From Cepaea nemoralis (Eukaryota; Mollusca; Gastropoda; Stylommatophora; Helicidae), in contig JACEFZ010015057.1 of assembly GCA_014155875.1 (NCBI GenBank), forward strand, positions 1 to 64,000: a stretch of DNA of 64,000 bases, given 5' to 3'. The position numbers were made by a program, and so were the translations under genes. Each line of letters starts with the position of its first letter. Position 1 is the first letter of the stretch. Below are positions 10,806-20,572 of this stretch, in pieces. The notes under the pieces are model-generated. The model saw only the letters and a list, made by a program, of their open reading frames with translations, did not search any database and was not told the origin of the DNA.

Positions 10806-11060
10806 TACTTATGGACAAGGGAGAGGTAGCCGTGCACCCGTGGGACTAGATGGAGAAGGCGGGGGAACATATTGAGAACCCGTGTGAAAAGAATGATATT
10901 GCGGGGGATCGGCAGGGCTTCTGGAAGAATCTCAAAACTGAGAGGTAAGACAAGGAGAACTGCAAATCAGCGGTAGGGGACGATTAATAGTATGACTTTT
11001 CGCTGGCTGTTGAACGAGGGGACGGAGTGCTGTGATATCGGTGTTTAGCTAAACTCAACT
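10806..11060 (+). pseudogene. LINE-R 3' tail, decayed
   Basis: ATGGACAAGG, GAGAACCCGTGTG, GCGGGGGATCGGCAGG and CGCTGGCTGTTGAACGAGG match the tail at 180-450 closely. The stretch encoding WECPE is partly lost by a deletion. The copy ends in CTCAACTCAA, the family's terminal repeat. Confidence 0.75.
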
Positions 11061-11548
11061 CAAAAGTGCTCTTTACTGACTTACTATCAAGGCACGCTGT
11101 GGATTGTATCCGGTATGTTTATAAACACACAAGTGTTGGTTAACCGAAACACTGATACGCGAGAAGACAATTAGTGGAGCAAGCTGGATTTTATGTTACA
11201 CACAACTGGACGCGGTTGCAAGCCAATTTACTAGTAACACGATAGTCAAATTACAAAACGACTATTCTATCCTGTATAACATGAATGGTTATTTCAAGCG
11301 GTGATTTTACTTCGCCGCTATAAACGGACTGAAAGAAGTAAAATGGCCCTGACTGAGATAAGAATCAAGTTTTCGATTGTCGAAACATGAAGAAATAAAG
11401 TGGTAAAACAAGACATGCAAAGGATTGTGTCTTGTATGTTTATAAACAAAAAAAGTGTTGTTTAACCGATACGTCAATAAGCGAAAAGATGGTTAAGGCA
11501 TCAGGCTTGAATGTATGTTTACTTACAATTCAATATGGCTACACACCA
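11061..11548. other. Mostly unassigned; stray 77-bp repeat unit
   Basis: Contains GGTGATTTTACTTCGCCGC..ATAAACGGACTGAAAGAA at 11290-11350, one diverged unit of the array at 9218-9650. A nearby 'TATGTTTATAAACA..AAGTGTTG..TTAACCGA' block occurs twice (11117 and 11438). Confidence 0.5.
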
Positions 11549-11825
11549 ATCTCATTAATTCATTTATTGAGTAGCATGTCCTTTGCAGAACCTCGCTCCC
11601 ATAACCTTCGGAAAACTTCTCGATCATAAGTAAGATGTCCCGCGTCCGATACACCCATCTGGAGATCATCCGCCACATCCTGCACCCATTCTCTCTTTGG
11701 CTTTCATTTTCTTTTCTTCCCTGACATGTACCCCTCCATGATTGTTCTCTCTAAACTTTAATGACGTTTCAAGAGACCAAATTATTTCAATTTTCTTTGT
11801 TTTATCGTCTTTAGTAGCCTGTCCA
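11549..11825 (-). pseudogene. LINE-N 3' end, truncated copy
   Basis: On the minus strand it matches the end of LINE-N at 23430-23700. KKIEIIWSLE..LKFRENNHGG corresponds to KKIKQRKLIYFGLLKRHE..ERTIMQG, followed by the GGATGATCTCCAGATGGGTG and CAAAGGACATGCTACT segments. It terminates in ATGAATTAATGAG, a decayed version of the (ATGA)n tail. Confidence 0.75.
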
Positions 11826-11859
11826 CGATCAACTACCATCACTGGCCTCACATCAAAGA

Positions 11860-12075
11860 TCATCTGCGACGAGACCAAGAGGACACCCGAGAAGAAAATG
11901 GATCGACGACATCAAAGACATCTTACAAGCACACGGAATGACACTATCCAGTGCCACCCATCGGGCGCTCGTGCGCCAATTATTCCTCCCCACGTCGCTT
12001 GACGGCAAAAGCGAAAGTTGATGATGATGATGATGATGATGGTGATGATGATGGTGATGATGATGATGGTGACGA
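11860..12075 (+). pseudogene. LINE-D 3' tail with (GATGGT)n
   Basis: The segment encodes RPRGHPRRKWIDDIKDI-like residues split over frames, then a short 3' UTR (CCCATCGGGCGCTCGTGCGC also seen near 4495). It ends in an ATG/GGT trinucleotide run at 12018-12072. Confidence 0.65.
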
Positions 12076-12640
12076 TGTCATGGTTGTTAGGTTTCTTGGT
12101 AAGTTTTGCAGAAGGTAGTTTGCCGTTGCTTTTCCTCTGGGAAGAGACGGTACTATTCTCCAGCCTACCAGCAACAAATTCAAACCACGTAACAACTATT
12201 CTATCCCAGAAATCGAATCTGCCTCCCGAACTAAACATAGCTCTTGAAATAAACAGAATCGATTTCAGCCAGCTGATATTGTGTGATATTCTTTACGGTA
12301 TCGATTTCATAGATTTCTTTTTTGCTAATCAGTCGCAAATCACCGGACATTTTCGAATACATGCCCGTTATTGATAGCTGGAAGCCAATGAATTTTAATA
12401 TCCCGTTAGCGAATTCCGTGGAAAAATTGCTCTATTGATATAATCATTACAAAGATTCCATGACGTTCCTTGGGAATTTCGCAACCTGACGATTTTAACG
12501 TCAACATTACAGAAATGATGTTGTTTCTATTTTATTCCTGTCGCTTTCGATTTTGTCATGTTTCTGTTTTGCCCCTTTACCTTCTTTATTTTCGATTGTT
12601 ATTCTGTCTATCAGCTGGTAATATTCGCCTCATATCACTA
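12076..12640. other. No recognised feature
   Basis: Unassigned sequence. A short block near 12085-12150 (GAAGGTAGTTTGCCGTTGC) resembles a segment at 56695-56735, which may be another dispersed repeat. Confidence 0.4.
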
Positions 12641-13515
<875 letters not shown>

Positions 13516-13635
13516 GGGCGATCACGTTCTTCCACAACTACGTGTCTTGCGTGTTCAGAAGAAGTTCGACCGCTGATCATTTTCCAGGTCACTCTGTCAG
13601 CCCATACAACATTTAACTCTCCTACCGATACAAAA

Positions 13636-13885
13636 GCCGGTCTCTCTGGCCGAGGGGTTACAATACTTTCTTCGTAATCCCGTTTATCACGCAGTCTCGT
13701 AGCGGGCGAGAACTGGGAGCGGTTCTACCCCCGCTGGTGACTTGCGGGATAACTGAGCTGGCTGCTCAGAAAGCAATGGCAAATTACTGAGCGTAATCTT
13801 GCCAAGAAATCAATGGACAGCTGAAAGATGCTGCTGTTGACAGCGATGTCCTGTAAAAGGATATGCGAATAAAAAAAAAAAAAAA
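13636..13885 (+). mobile_element. SINE-A copy, full length
   Basis: It starts with GCCGGTCTCTCTGGCCGAGG (A-box-like TGGCCGAGGGGTTA) and passes GGTTCTACCCCC in the B-box position. The core CAGAAAGCAATGGCAAATTAC follows. It ends in CTGTAAAAGGATATGCG plus an A run. Confidence 0.85.
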
Positions 13886-13989
13886 CCGATACAAACACGA
13901 AAAAAAACAACAACCACAGAGGTTAGTTGCAAATCCTTTACAGGAAGCGTCAGTCAGCCTCATTGTTCGTATCTGTCTGCCCACCAATA

Positions 13990-13997
13990 TTAACCGT

Positions 13998-14042
<45 letters not shown>

Positions 14043-14046
14043 TGCC

Positions 14047-14107
<61 letters not shown>

Positions 14108-14115
14108 TTCTGTCA
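13990..14115. repeat. TGCC/TGTC tetranucleotide microsatellite
   Basis: Eleven or so TGCC units followed by about 15 TGTC units, the same two-part architecture as at 1046-1154. Confidence 0.95.
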
Positions 14116-14631
14116 ATATAAACCGTCCATCTATCAGTATGCTTATCAATATAAACCGTCCTTCTGCCCGTCTGCCTGACATTAATTACGCAGAGAGTCC
14201 CATTTATATGTCTTTAAACATATTACCACAAAATGTTGTTATTTCATTCTATCGTTTATGCCTGCCTGTCCAATTTCTTCCAGATTTCTAATTAACTAAC
14301 CTGCGTAAAATTGTTTTTATTCACATGCTTATTATCAATATTAGACTCCGCACCTTTGAGAATATGTTGATTAATTAGTTATGAGCATGTATATTTTTAA
14401 CATTAGTTCATTGTGTTTATTCTGTCCTTGGCATCCGTAATTTATAACTTATGTCTGTGTGCGTTTATGTAACTAATTATCTGTTAATGTCTGTAAAACG
14501 TGTTTTTACTTGTTATTCTAATGTTGTTAAATTTCTGTTTAATTAATTTTATGTTATTTTTTTCTGCGCGTCTGTTCGAACAAGTGTTATCACTATACTT
14601 TCAAACATCCCTCGAAATATTTATTAATCGA
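14116..14631. other. No recognised feature, AT-rich
   Basis: Contains two copies of AATATAAACCGTCC near 14117 and 14148; otherwise nothing assignable. Confidence 0.4.
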
Positions 14632-14785
14632 TCGGAATCGATCGGTCGATCAATCAATCCATCCATCGACCCATCGACACACCCACGCATCCATATATGC
14701 ACCCATACATCCATCCATTAATCCATCCAACTATCCATCCATCCACTAATCCATACATTTATCCACCTATCTATTAATCCACCGA
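14632..14785. repeat. Degenerate ATCC / CGATCGAT microsatellite
   Basis: Runs of GATCGGTCGATC followed by ATCCATCC-type units with frequent interruptions. Confidence 0.85.
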
Positions 14786-15187
14786 GAAAGAAAGGAGAAA
14801 CTGACAACAGCAGGATGAAGAATAAATCTTTAACACGAGAAATAAGAAAGAACAAAAGAAAGGACAAAATTCCAATATATACAAGATTGTTGTATTAAAG
14901 TAGAGCAATATCATAAGAGTGGAAGAGATTACGAAATGTTCAAAGAAATTATGTTATTGACAAGTAATGTTTAACTTCAATGAAATGTTATCTGTGACAT
15001 GTTGGGAAATACCTTAACGGAATCTAGACAAATTCTAGAAAGATGGCAGGAGTATTGCAGTGGAATGTATGATATGACTGATTGTGAGGATATAAATGAG
15101 ATACATGAACCTATGACAGCAGAAACAGAACCTGAACCCTCATTAGATGAAATTGCTTGGGCAATAAAGAACATGAAGAATGGTAAC
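14786..15187 (+). pseudogene. LINE-N, 5' piece of the copy split by the LTR element
   Basis: The frame from 14999 reads SRQILERWQEYCSGMYD...SLDEIAWAIKNMKNGN, the pre-RT linker that precedes RT motif 0 in APE-type LINEs. It ends at the LTR element. After the element the frame continues with PGCNEIPDELIKEGG at 22250, exactly the next expected words. Upstream coding sequence is poor, so the start is approximate. Positions 15183-15187 (GTAAC) are one copy of the LTR element's target duplication. Confidence 0.75.
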
Positions 15188-15507
15188 TGTGACTAATCGT
15201 CCCTGGAGGAAAGTGGACTCGACCAGCACACTTTTAATATCCTTCTACTATTGGCAGTATTGAATGACTTTTGTCTACACTCCTCCCTTCCGTCTTTCAT
15301 ACACTATATCTCTCTATTTCTCTCTCTTTCTCTCTCTTTCATAACATACCCTGACAACAGTTTCCACCAACAATGAATAACCTGTTTATTGTTGAAAACT
15401 ATGTCAGTTGTATGTATTGAATGTGTATCTGTATTTGTTAGTGTCTGCTAATGTGATTGCAAGATAGGACTCTTAGTTGTTAGTCTTCGTAATCTTCTCC
15501 AGCATAT

Positions 15508-15714
15508 TCAAAAGGCCAAAACATCAGACATCAAACATAGAATTAGAACGATCTCACCCTGGATGCTCCTTTCCGGCTTGAGTCTTGACTTAATCCAATT
15601 ATTGAAAACAATTGTCAACGTCTTATCATCAGAAACATAATCCAATAAAGGTAAGTCACTGAAGTTCAGATATGTCCTGTTTTGGAAGGTAGTATAGTCC
15701 ACCACTGAATACAC
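15508..15714 (-). CDS. Small open frame inside the LTR, possible 68-residue product
   Basis: A 68-codon frame lies downstream of the candidate TATA box, so it would sit in the leader of the element's RNA. I recognise no domain. The first 42 residues (beginning MYSVVDYTTFQNRTYLNFSD) are identical in the diverged solo LTR at 53156-53362, and the two base changes I see there are synonymous. Flanking LTR sequence differs by roughly 8%. The equivalent frame in the 5' LTR (about 20893-21100) is broken by one extra A. It could be a short protein, or a conserved nucleic-acid signal that happens to be open. No expression evidence exists here. Confidence 0.35.
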   Translation of the reverse strand: MYSVVDYTTFQNRTYLNFSDLPLLDYVSDDKTLTIVFNNWIKSRLKPERSIQGEIVLILCLMSDVLAF

Positions 15715-16507
15715 ATTACCACTGTTTATAAATGTCTATTTCTATGTTAAATGTTCTCGTGTTCGTCAATGTTTCTTTAGGTGATTACCTAATTGCACTA
15801 TATTCTAGCCTATTTGCTCTGCCTGAATAACGGTCTTTCACTGAATTTCACCAAAACATCTTTCTTGGCATTCGTTATGTCACCCACTCTTATTGACGGT
15901 TTTGGTTGCATTTGCTATAGTGACATACTTTCACTGCACCTGTGAAGTGACTGATTGAATTGAATGTTCTTTCCTTTATTATCAACACTGCTTTCTCTGC
16001 ACAAGAGATGTACTGGTTTATCTTCTTTGATATGTCAGGCTGTGTAGTGGAACCTGGGTAATAAACATTAAATCAGGTGATTTAAGTCTGCTTCATATTA
16101 CTGTCTATGTGATTGTCTTTCTCCAGCCATAATGAAACAGCCTCCGAAAGAATACTCTGACATAAACAGCAGAATTCACTAAAGTCTAAACTATTCACTA
16201 AATAGAAAGCAATAGTAAACCCTAATCACAAACACATATTTCCCTATGCTAATATTACTCTAATATTAGTGTTACCTTATATATATATAGAGTTAATGTA
16301 AGTCCCCGAATCGAAATTTATCCGCACATAAGCACTCTATCCCATTATAAGGGAGGATATTTCTTTTCATTACGGAACACATAAATCCATCTTTCCGTCC
16401 AGTTTGGTAGCACACTAAACAGAAACTCCATGTTCTGTTATTTATACCGAGTGTCCCATCCTCCGTTGATTGTTTGATCTACAATCAAATTTGCCGTACC
16501 CGTAACA

Positions 16508-16747
16508 TCAAAAGTTCCGTGAAATCACGTATACGTCCGGGCGCTCCGTGCTCCGGTCCGCTCCGTCCCTACGCTGTTTCCTTGTATTCTCCGACGCTAG
16601 TATCTCAAAGGGTCCGACCCCTTTGATCACCGTCTCCGCTGTGTTTTCCGTTCCCGAAGTCTCCCATTCATCAGCCGATACGAGCTGCAGCCACTGACCT
16701 CTGCGAACACCTGTCCCTATTTTATATTGTCGGTCAATAACCTTCAA
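16508..16747 (-). other. Open frame in U3, 79 codons, probably not a gene
   Basis: The frame starting MKVIDRQYKIGTGVRRGQWL is open in both LTRs of the element (also 21893-22132). It is destroyed in the solo LTR (54170-54420). It lies upstream of the candidate TATA box, so the element's own transcript would not carry it at its 5' end. I treat it as chance. Confidence 0.3.
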
Positions 16748-16859
16748 TTTATCCTTCTCTCAGATTGACAGACTCGATTGTTAACTCTCCTCATATATTG
16801 CCATTAATGTTACATCCAATTCTATCTGGGAATCACTAAACTATCATCATTCTGTGACA

Positions 16860-16876
16860 AAGGCCCCCTCTTAAGA
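16860..16876 (-). promoter_or_regulatory. Polypurine tract
   Basis: Directly inside the 3' LTR, the minus strand reads AAGAGGGGGCC before the LTR start TGTCACAG. A purine-rich stretch at this place primes plus-strand DNA synthesis in LTR elements. Confidence 0.75.
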
Positions 16877-16938
16877 GAGTTGACCGCGTCGACTCTTCTT
16901 CAATGTAGTTTTGATTCCTATGATCCTCCAACTTATTC

Positions 16939-17265
16939 CTATTCCTCTGGAGTTGGATGTCTAGATAAGAAATCCGCTCCTACATTCTCCTTACCAAGGA
17001 TGTATTCCACTGTGAAGTCCTGTTGCAACAACAACGTCCATCACATCCACCGTGCGTTGAGCTTCTGCGAAGTAGCTATGAACATCACGTGTTGATGATA
17101 TGATTGGATCCTCACATGGATCAACACCTCATCCAGTAGGCGACCTCATAGGCACCCTACCATACTACTCATGACTGAAACTAGTGTTGGCTCATCGCTC
17201 CTGTACGTTCAGTCGACCTCCTTTCGACTGGCGTAAGCGATGGCTCACAATACAGACGGATCGTC
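16939..17265 (-). pseudogene. RNase H remnant of pol, downstream of integrase
   Basis: On the minus strand the words LTPVERRSTER (near 17210) and SQKLNARWM-stop-WTLLLQQDFTVEY followed by LGKENVGADFLSRHP (17075-16950) are recognisable. They correspond to the C-terminal half of a Gypsy RNase H, where KxNxxADxLSR is diagnostic. Frames are mixed and there is an internal TGA, so it is non-functional. It lies after the integrase pieces and just before the polypurine tract. Reverse transcriptase should precede it and is absent. Confidence 0.75.
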
Positions 17266-17467
17266 CCATCCTGACTGTAACACTGCTTCCATAGTCCTCT
17301 TGGTTTCCCCCGGCTTTGCCTCTGGGGATGTTCCCCTCGTCCTCGTTGGACCGAGTTGTCTTTCCCAAATGTCCTGGATTTTTGCTTCCAGGACCATCTT
17401 GGGCGATATTGTATCTGGTCAGCCAATCTTCGGTTGGAGTCCTGGGTAATTCTCGCCTTTCCCGACG
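17181..17467 (-). pseudogene. Broken pol segment between integrase and RNase H
   Basis: The integrase frame stops at 17468. A different minus-strand frame (17181-17426) then carries a basic, uninformative stretch before LTPVERR. This is where the reverse transcriptase of a Gmr1-order element would be, but no LPQG or YxDD word is visible. I infer a deletion that removed RT and the first part of RNase H. Confidence 0.55.
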
Positions 17468-19153
17468 TTACCCACCCCTTTTGAACTTGGTTACTGGTGA
17501 AAGTTTCCCTCTTGTCCTTTCCCTGACGTGTGATTTCCCTCCTCCTTCGTTGGGTAAATCTGACCTATCACGTACTGTCCCATAGGCCCTCCTAGGTTGT
17601 ACTGGCGATCTCTGGTCTTCGTCTGGACTGGTAACCTTTGTCCCAATGGCTGCCATCACCATAAAGTGCGAAGCTTTGCTCCCGGATCTCTCCTCATATT
17701 TCCTAATGAGATGTCTAGGGAGATTTTTCTGCTCTTCCCCGATCCGTATTTTGTAGATGTTCTTGGACACAACCTTTTCCACAGGATAAGGTCCTTTCCA
17801 TCCTACTTGGAGTATATTGGTCTCTGCTGGACTCCACACTTCCACTTTGTCTTCCACTTTAAGAGCTATTTTACTCTTAGTCCGCTTGTTGGGTGGTGCT
17901 TTCTGGCACTCCGAACAAGACTTCAACCACCGGCGTACATCTCCGGTCATTCCTGGCCAGCAATAATGGCCGGAAATTTGCTGCAAGGTCTCTCGGACAC
18001 CCATATGTCGATTCTCGCCTATGATGTGTCCACTCTGAAGAATGTGAGGACGGTGGGTCTCTGGAACCACCCACTGCTCGTGCAGGTTATCTCCCCTCCC
18101 AGCTCTCCGATAGAGTAGTCGATTCTTCAGAAAGTACTGTCCCCGTTCTGGTGGCTCAGCACTTCTTTGCAGCTTCCTGTAGCAAGGACGCAACGTAGTA
18201 TCCTTCCTCTGGGCAGTATGCAATTCTCCTATCCCTGAGTTGTCGCATAGTGTCTCTGCCTCTTTTTCCTTCCCTTGAGATCCACTGACTACTGTTCCCT
18301 TGTGGGCTGGCTGTTTGGGCATCCCCAAAAAGACATATTTCGTGCCAATGATCATGGGAAATAAGGAGTCAGATAATACAGCAGCTGGAATAATGCCCGT
18401 GACGTACCTGGATTTAATCTCCACCTTGGCGATTGGCAGCGTCATGGTAACAGCACTCCTCATTGCCGGCTGTATCTCTATGGTCTCCCCTGTAAGTTGG
18501 TCTGGGCTTACCAGGCTGGCGTCTATCACAGCTTCCCCATCCAAACCGGTATCGTAGAGACAAACAACCTGCTGGCCATTGACTTCAATCAGTTCGACCA
18601 CAGGTGGTCTCTCTTGGTCCTGAGTGTCTTCCATCTCCTTGACCGTTTCCTTGCCTTCCTCTTTTGATTCCTCGAGGTTGGTTATGCAATTGGCGTCTTC
18701 TGCCTTGCATCTGCAGTCCACAGTATTATGTGTTTTCGACCGGCAGTGTGTGCACCATGTTCCCTTCCTAGGTTTCCGTGTGTCCTTTTTGTTCCTAGCT
18801 CCTTCGCCGACCTCAGCCTTGTCTGTGATCACCGTCGTAGGAATCACTTTGCATGCTGCGAAGTAAGAACTTTTAGGTTTCGATCTGCAGTCCTTCGTGT
18901 TATGAGATGGCACCTTGCAGAATGAACACCACTTCTCGGACCACTGTCGTTTCGCTGGAGAATTCGAGGTGTTCTGGTTTCCTTCCTTCACCTTCTCTGA
19001 ACTCTCCATTGACGCCTTTATATAAGGTTCCACTTTTTCTCCTTCCCAGTTTTTAGGTTTCTTTTTCTCTTGTTTCTCCTGACCTTTGGTTTGTGTACTT
19101 AGTTCTTTAGCTTCCCCATGGACTTCTATGAATCTTTCCGCCAGCTTATTCAC
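17468..19153 (-). CDS. Gag C-terminus, protease and partial integrase frame (561 codons)
   Basis: One uninterrupted frame; the codon at 19153 is GTG and the frame is open further upstream into gag, so the start is nominal. Residues 76-89 form a zinc knuckle WCSFCKVPSHNTKDC (CX2CX4HX4C) and residues 134-147 a second one (WCTHC...HNTVDC). Residues 185-275 are a retropepsin with LYDTGLDGEAVI (catalytic Asp 201). After a linker (QRKDTTLRP...LLYRR, 315-350), residues 366-416 are the integrase zinc-binding domain (H376, H383, C413, C416). The frame then jumps straight to ALKVEDKVEVW and GWKGPYPVEKV (GPY, 454-456). The D,D-35-E core that should lie between them is missing, cleanly in frame near residues 425-430. 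The product could package and process but not integrate by itself. Confidence 0.85.
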   Translation of the reverse strand: MNKLAERFIEVHGEAKELSTQTKGQEKQEKKKPKNWEGEKVEPYIKASMESSEKVKEGNQNTSNSPAKRQWSEKWCSFCKVPSHNTKDCRSKPKSSYFAACKVIPTTVITDKAEVGEGARNKKDTRKPRKGTWCTHCRSKTHNTVDCRCKAEDANCITNLEESKEEGKETVKEMEDTQDQERPPVVELIEVNGQQVVCLYDTGLDGEAVIDASLVSPDQLTGETIEIQPAMRSAVTMTLPIAKVEIKSRYVTGIIPAAVLSDSLFPMIIGTKYVFLGMPKQPAHKGTVVSGSQGKEKEAETLCDNSGIGELHTAQRKDTTLRPCYRKLQRSAEPPERGQYFLKNRLLYRRAGRGDNLHEQWVVPETHRPHILQSGHIIGENRHMGVRETLQQISGHYCWPGMTGDVRRWLKSCSECQKAPPNKRTKSKIALKVEDKVEVWSPAETNILQVGWKGPYPVEKVVSKNIYKIRIGEEQKNLPRHLIRKYEERSGSKASHFMVMAAIGTKVTSPDEDQRSPVQPRRAYGTVRDRSDLPNEGGGKSHVRERTRGKLSPVTKFKRGG

Positions 19154-19194
19154 AACATCCAGCCGTTCCGCCCCTTGTTCTCCTAAAAATGTCT

Positions 19195-20058
19195 TCAGTG
19201 GTTCGACATTTGCTGTCGCATCTGGTCGACCACCATCATTTCTTCCAGACTTTCATAATCCCTCTTGAATTCTGCCAAGTCCATCCATTTCTGGAGATAG
19301 GATTTCAGCCTCAGACTGTAGGCGGCGAATAGCTCTCCCGGCTCTCGTCTAGACGATCTAAACTTCTTCCGATACGTTTGCGCTGTGACTTCATAATGCT
19401 TCATCAAAGCGGCTTTTAATTCCTCATACTGATTTTCATGTCCTGGTGGTAGGCGTGTGTAGACCTCGTACCCTGAACCACGTAAAGCCTGGGATAATTT
19501 AAGAGCCCGTATGCTCCTATCCAGTCCCATAGCGACTGCCATAGCCTCGAATCGATCCAAAAACTGGTATATCTTCTCTTTACTTTCATCAAAGACCGCC
19601 AAGGGAAACTTCATGGCATGGTAACCCTGTCCAATCATGTGGGTTGCCCCAGGTGAAGATGAACTTCCTTCTGCTGCATCTATTTCACCCTTAGTTTGTG
19701 TCTTGAGTTCTACCTCTTTCAAGCGGTATTCATGTTCCATTTCTTGTCTCCTGGCAGTTTGTTCCATTTCCAGTTTCTTGTTCTCCTGGTCCCTGTCCAT
19801 TCGCTTGGCCTCCTGTTCCATTTTCGGTCGCTTGGTCTCCTGGTCCATTTCCAGTCGCTTGGTCTCCTGTTCCATTTCCATTCGTTTGGTCTCCACCTCT
19901 ATTCTTCTCACTTCCAACTCGGCCTTTCGATCTTCTCTTTCCGCTTGACGAATTTCCCTCTCTCGTTCCTGTATGTAATCAGTTAGTTCCGAACCAGCTA
20001 AACCAATTGCCTCCCCGTTGGCCCTCAGTTCTGCTGTAGTTACTTTAGGAGTTGCCAT
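19195..20058 (-). CDS. Gag N-terminal and capsid region (287 codons)
   Basis: It starts MATPKVTTAELRANGEAIGL. Residues about 25-125 are a charged coiled coil made of REDRKAELEVRR and EMEQETKR repeats of roughly 10 residues. From about 150 a capsid or SCAN-like region follows (FPLAVFDESKEKIYQFLDRF, KLSQALRG, GELFAAYSLRLKSYLQKWM), typical of metazoan Gypsy Gag. The frame ends at a TGA after VVDQMRQQMSNH, whereas the frame one base over continues as VEPLKTFLGEQ and leads into the zinc knuckles. Either a one-base indel has broken gag or a frameshift is used there. The main start has no competitor upstream within the leader. Confidence 0.85.
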   Translation of the reverse strand: MATPKVTTAELRANGEAIGLAGSELTDYIQEREREIRQAEREDRKAELEVRRIEVETKRMEMEQETKRLEMDQETKRPKMEQEAKRMDRDQENKKLEMEQTARRQEMEHEYRLKEVELKTQTKGEIDAAEGSSSSPGATHMIGQGYHAMKFPLAVFDESKEKIYQFLDRFEAMAVAMGLDRSIRALKLSQALRGSGYEVYTRLPPGHENQYEELKAALMKHYEVTAQTYRKKFRSSRREPGELFAAYSLRLKSYLQKWMDLAEFKRDYESLEEMMVVDQMRQQMSNH

Positions 20059-20550
20059 AGTTAAGAATGTAAGTCAGCCGGCTTAGTAAAGACACCTAAA
20101 GGCAGTAAAGAAGTACTCACTATAAACAGATAATCTACCTAGAACTTATATCATTTATCTATGTCTATCTAATATTATTAATCTACAACACCACACAGTA
20201 CATCACAACCACTCTCTCATCCACAAGAGGAGATATAGGATAAAGACTTATGTAGACGTGTGACCGTGTGACTAGGTATGTAATGTGTCTTACCACCTAT
20301 CCACATTCACCCTGTCTGGAACTTTCTCACTGTAAAGTCACCAGCATTAATGAAATGTTTCTACCATAAATGTAATGGCACCATATATCCAATGGACGTC
20401 CTTCTATTAAAAGTCATCAATGTATACTTATATTTATTCCAATCAGTATGTCCCAACATGCAGGTACTCCGCTATGCCTGTGCCAATATGCAGGTACCCC
20501 TCTATGCATATGCCCTGTTATGCCTCTAGGTCATATGGGTATTATGTAGC

Positions 20551-20568
20551 TACCCCGCTGCTCCACCA
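20551..20568 (-). promoter_or_regulatory. Primer-binding site
   Basis: Four bases inside the 5' LTR the minus strand reads TGGTGGAGCAGCGGGGTA. It begins with TGG, the complement of a tRNA CCA end, at the expected place. I cannot name the tRNA without a search. Confidence 0.7.
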
Positions 20569-20572
20569 ATTA

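Larger units (their letters stand above)
15188..16859 (-). repeat. 3' LTR
   Basis: This is the LTR at the 3' end of the element in transcription direction. It is the same length as its partner at 20573-22244. A TATATATATA box candidate lies at 16279-16289, which would start transcripts around 16250 and leave about 1 kb as R plus U5. A CT-rich microsatellite (15305-15340) is one of the few places the two LTRs differ. Confidence 0.9.

Noticed and set aside
16939..17265. RNase H fragment as evidence of an assembly rearrangement
   Set aside because: Its position just before the polypurine tract and 3' LTR fits the known Gmr1 gene order, so no misassembly is needed.
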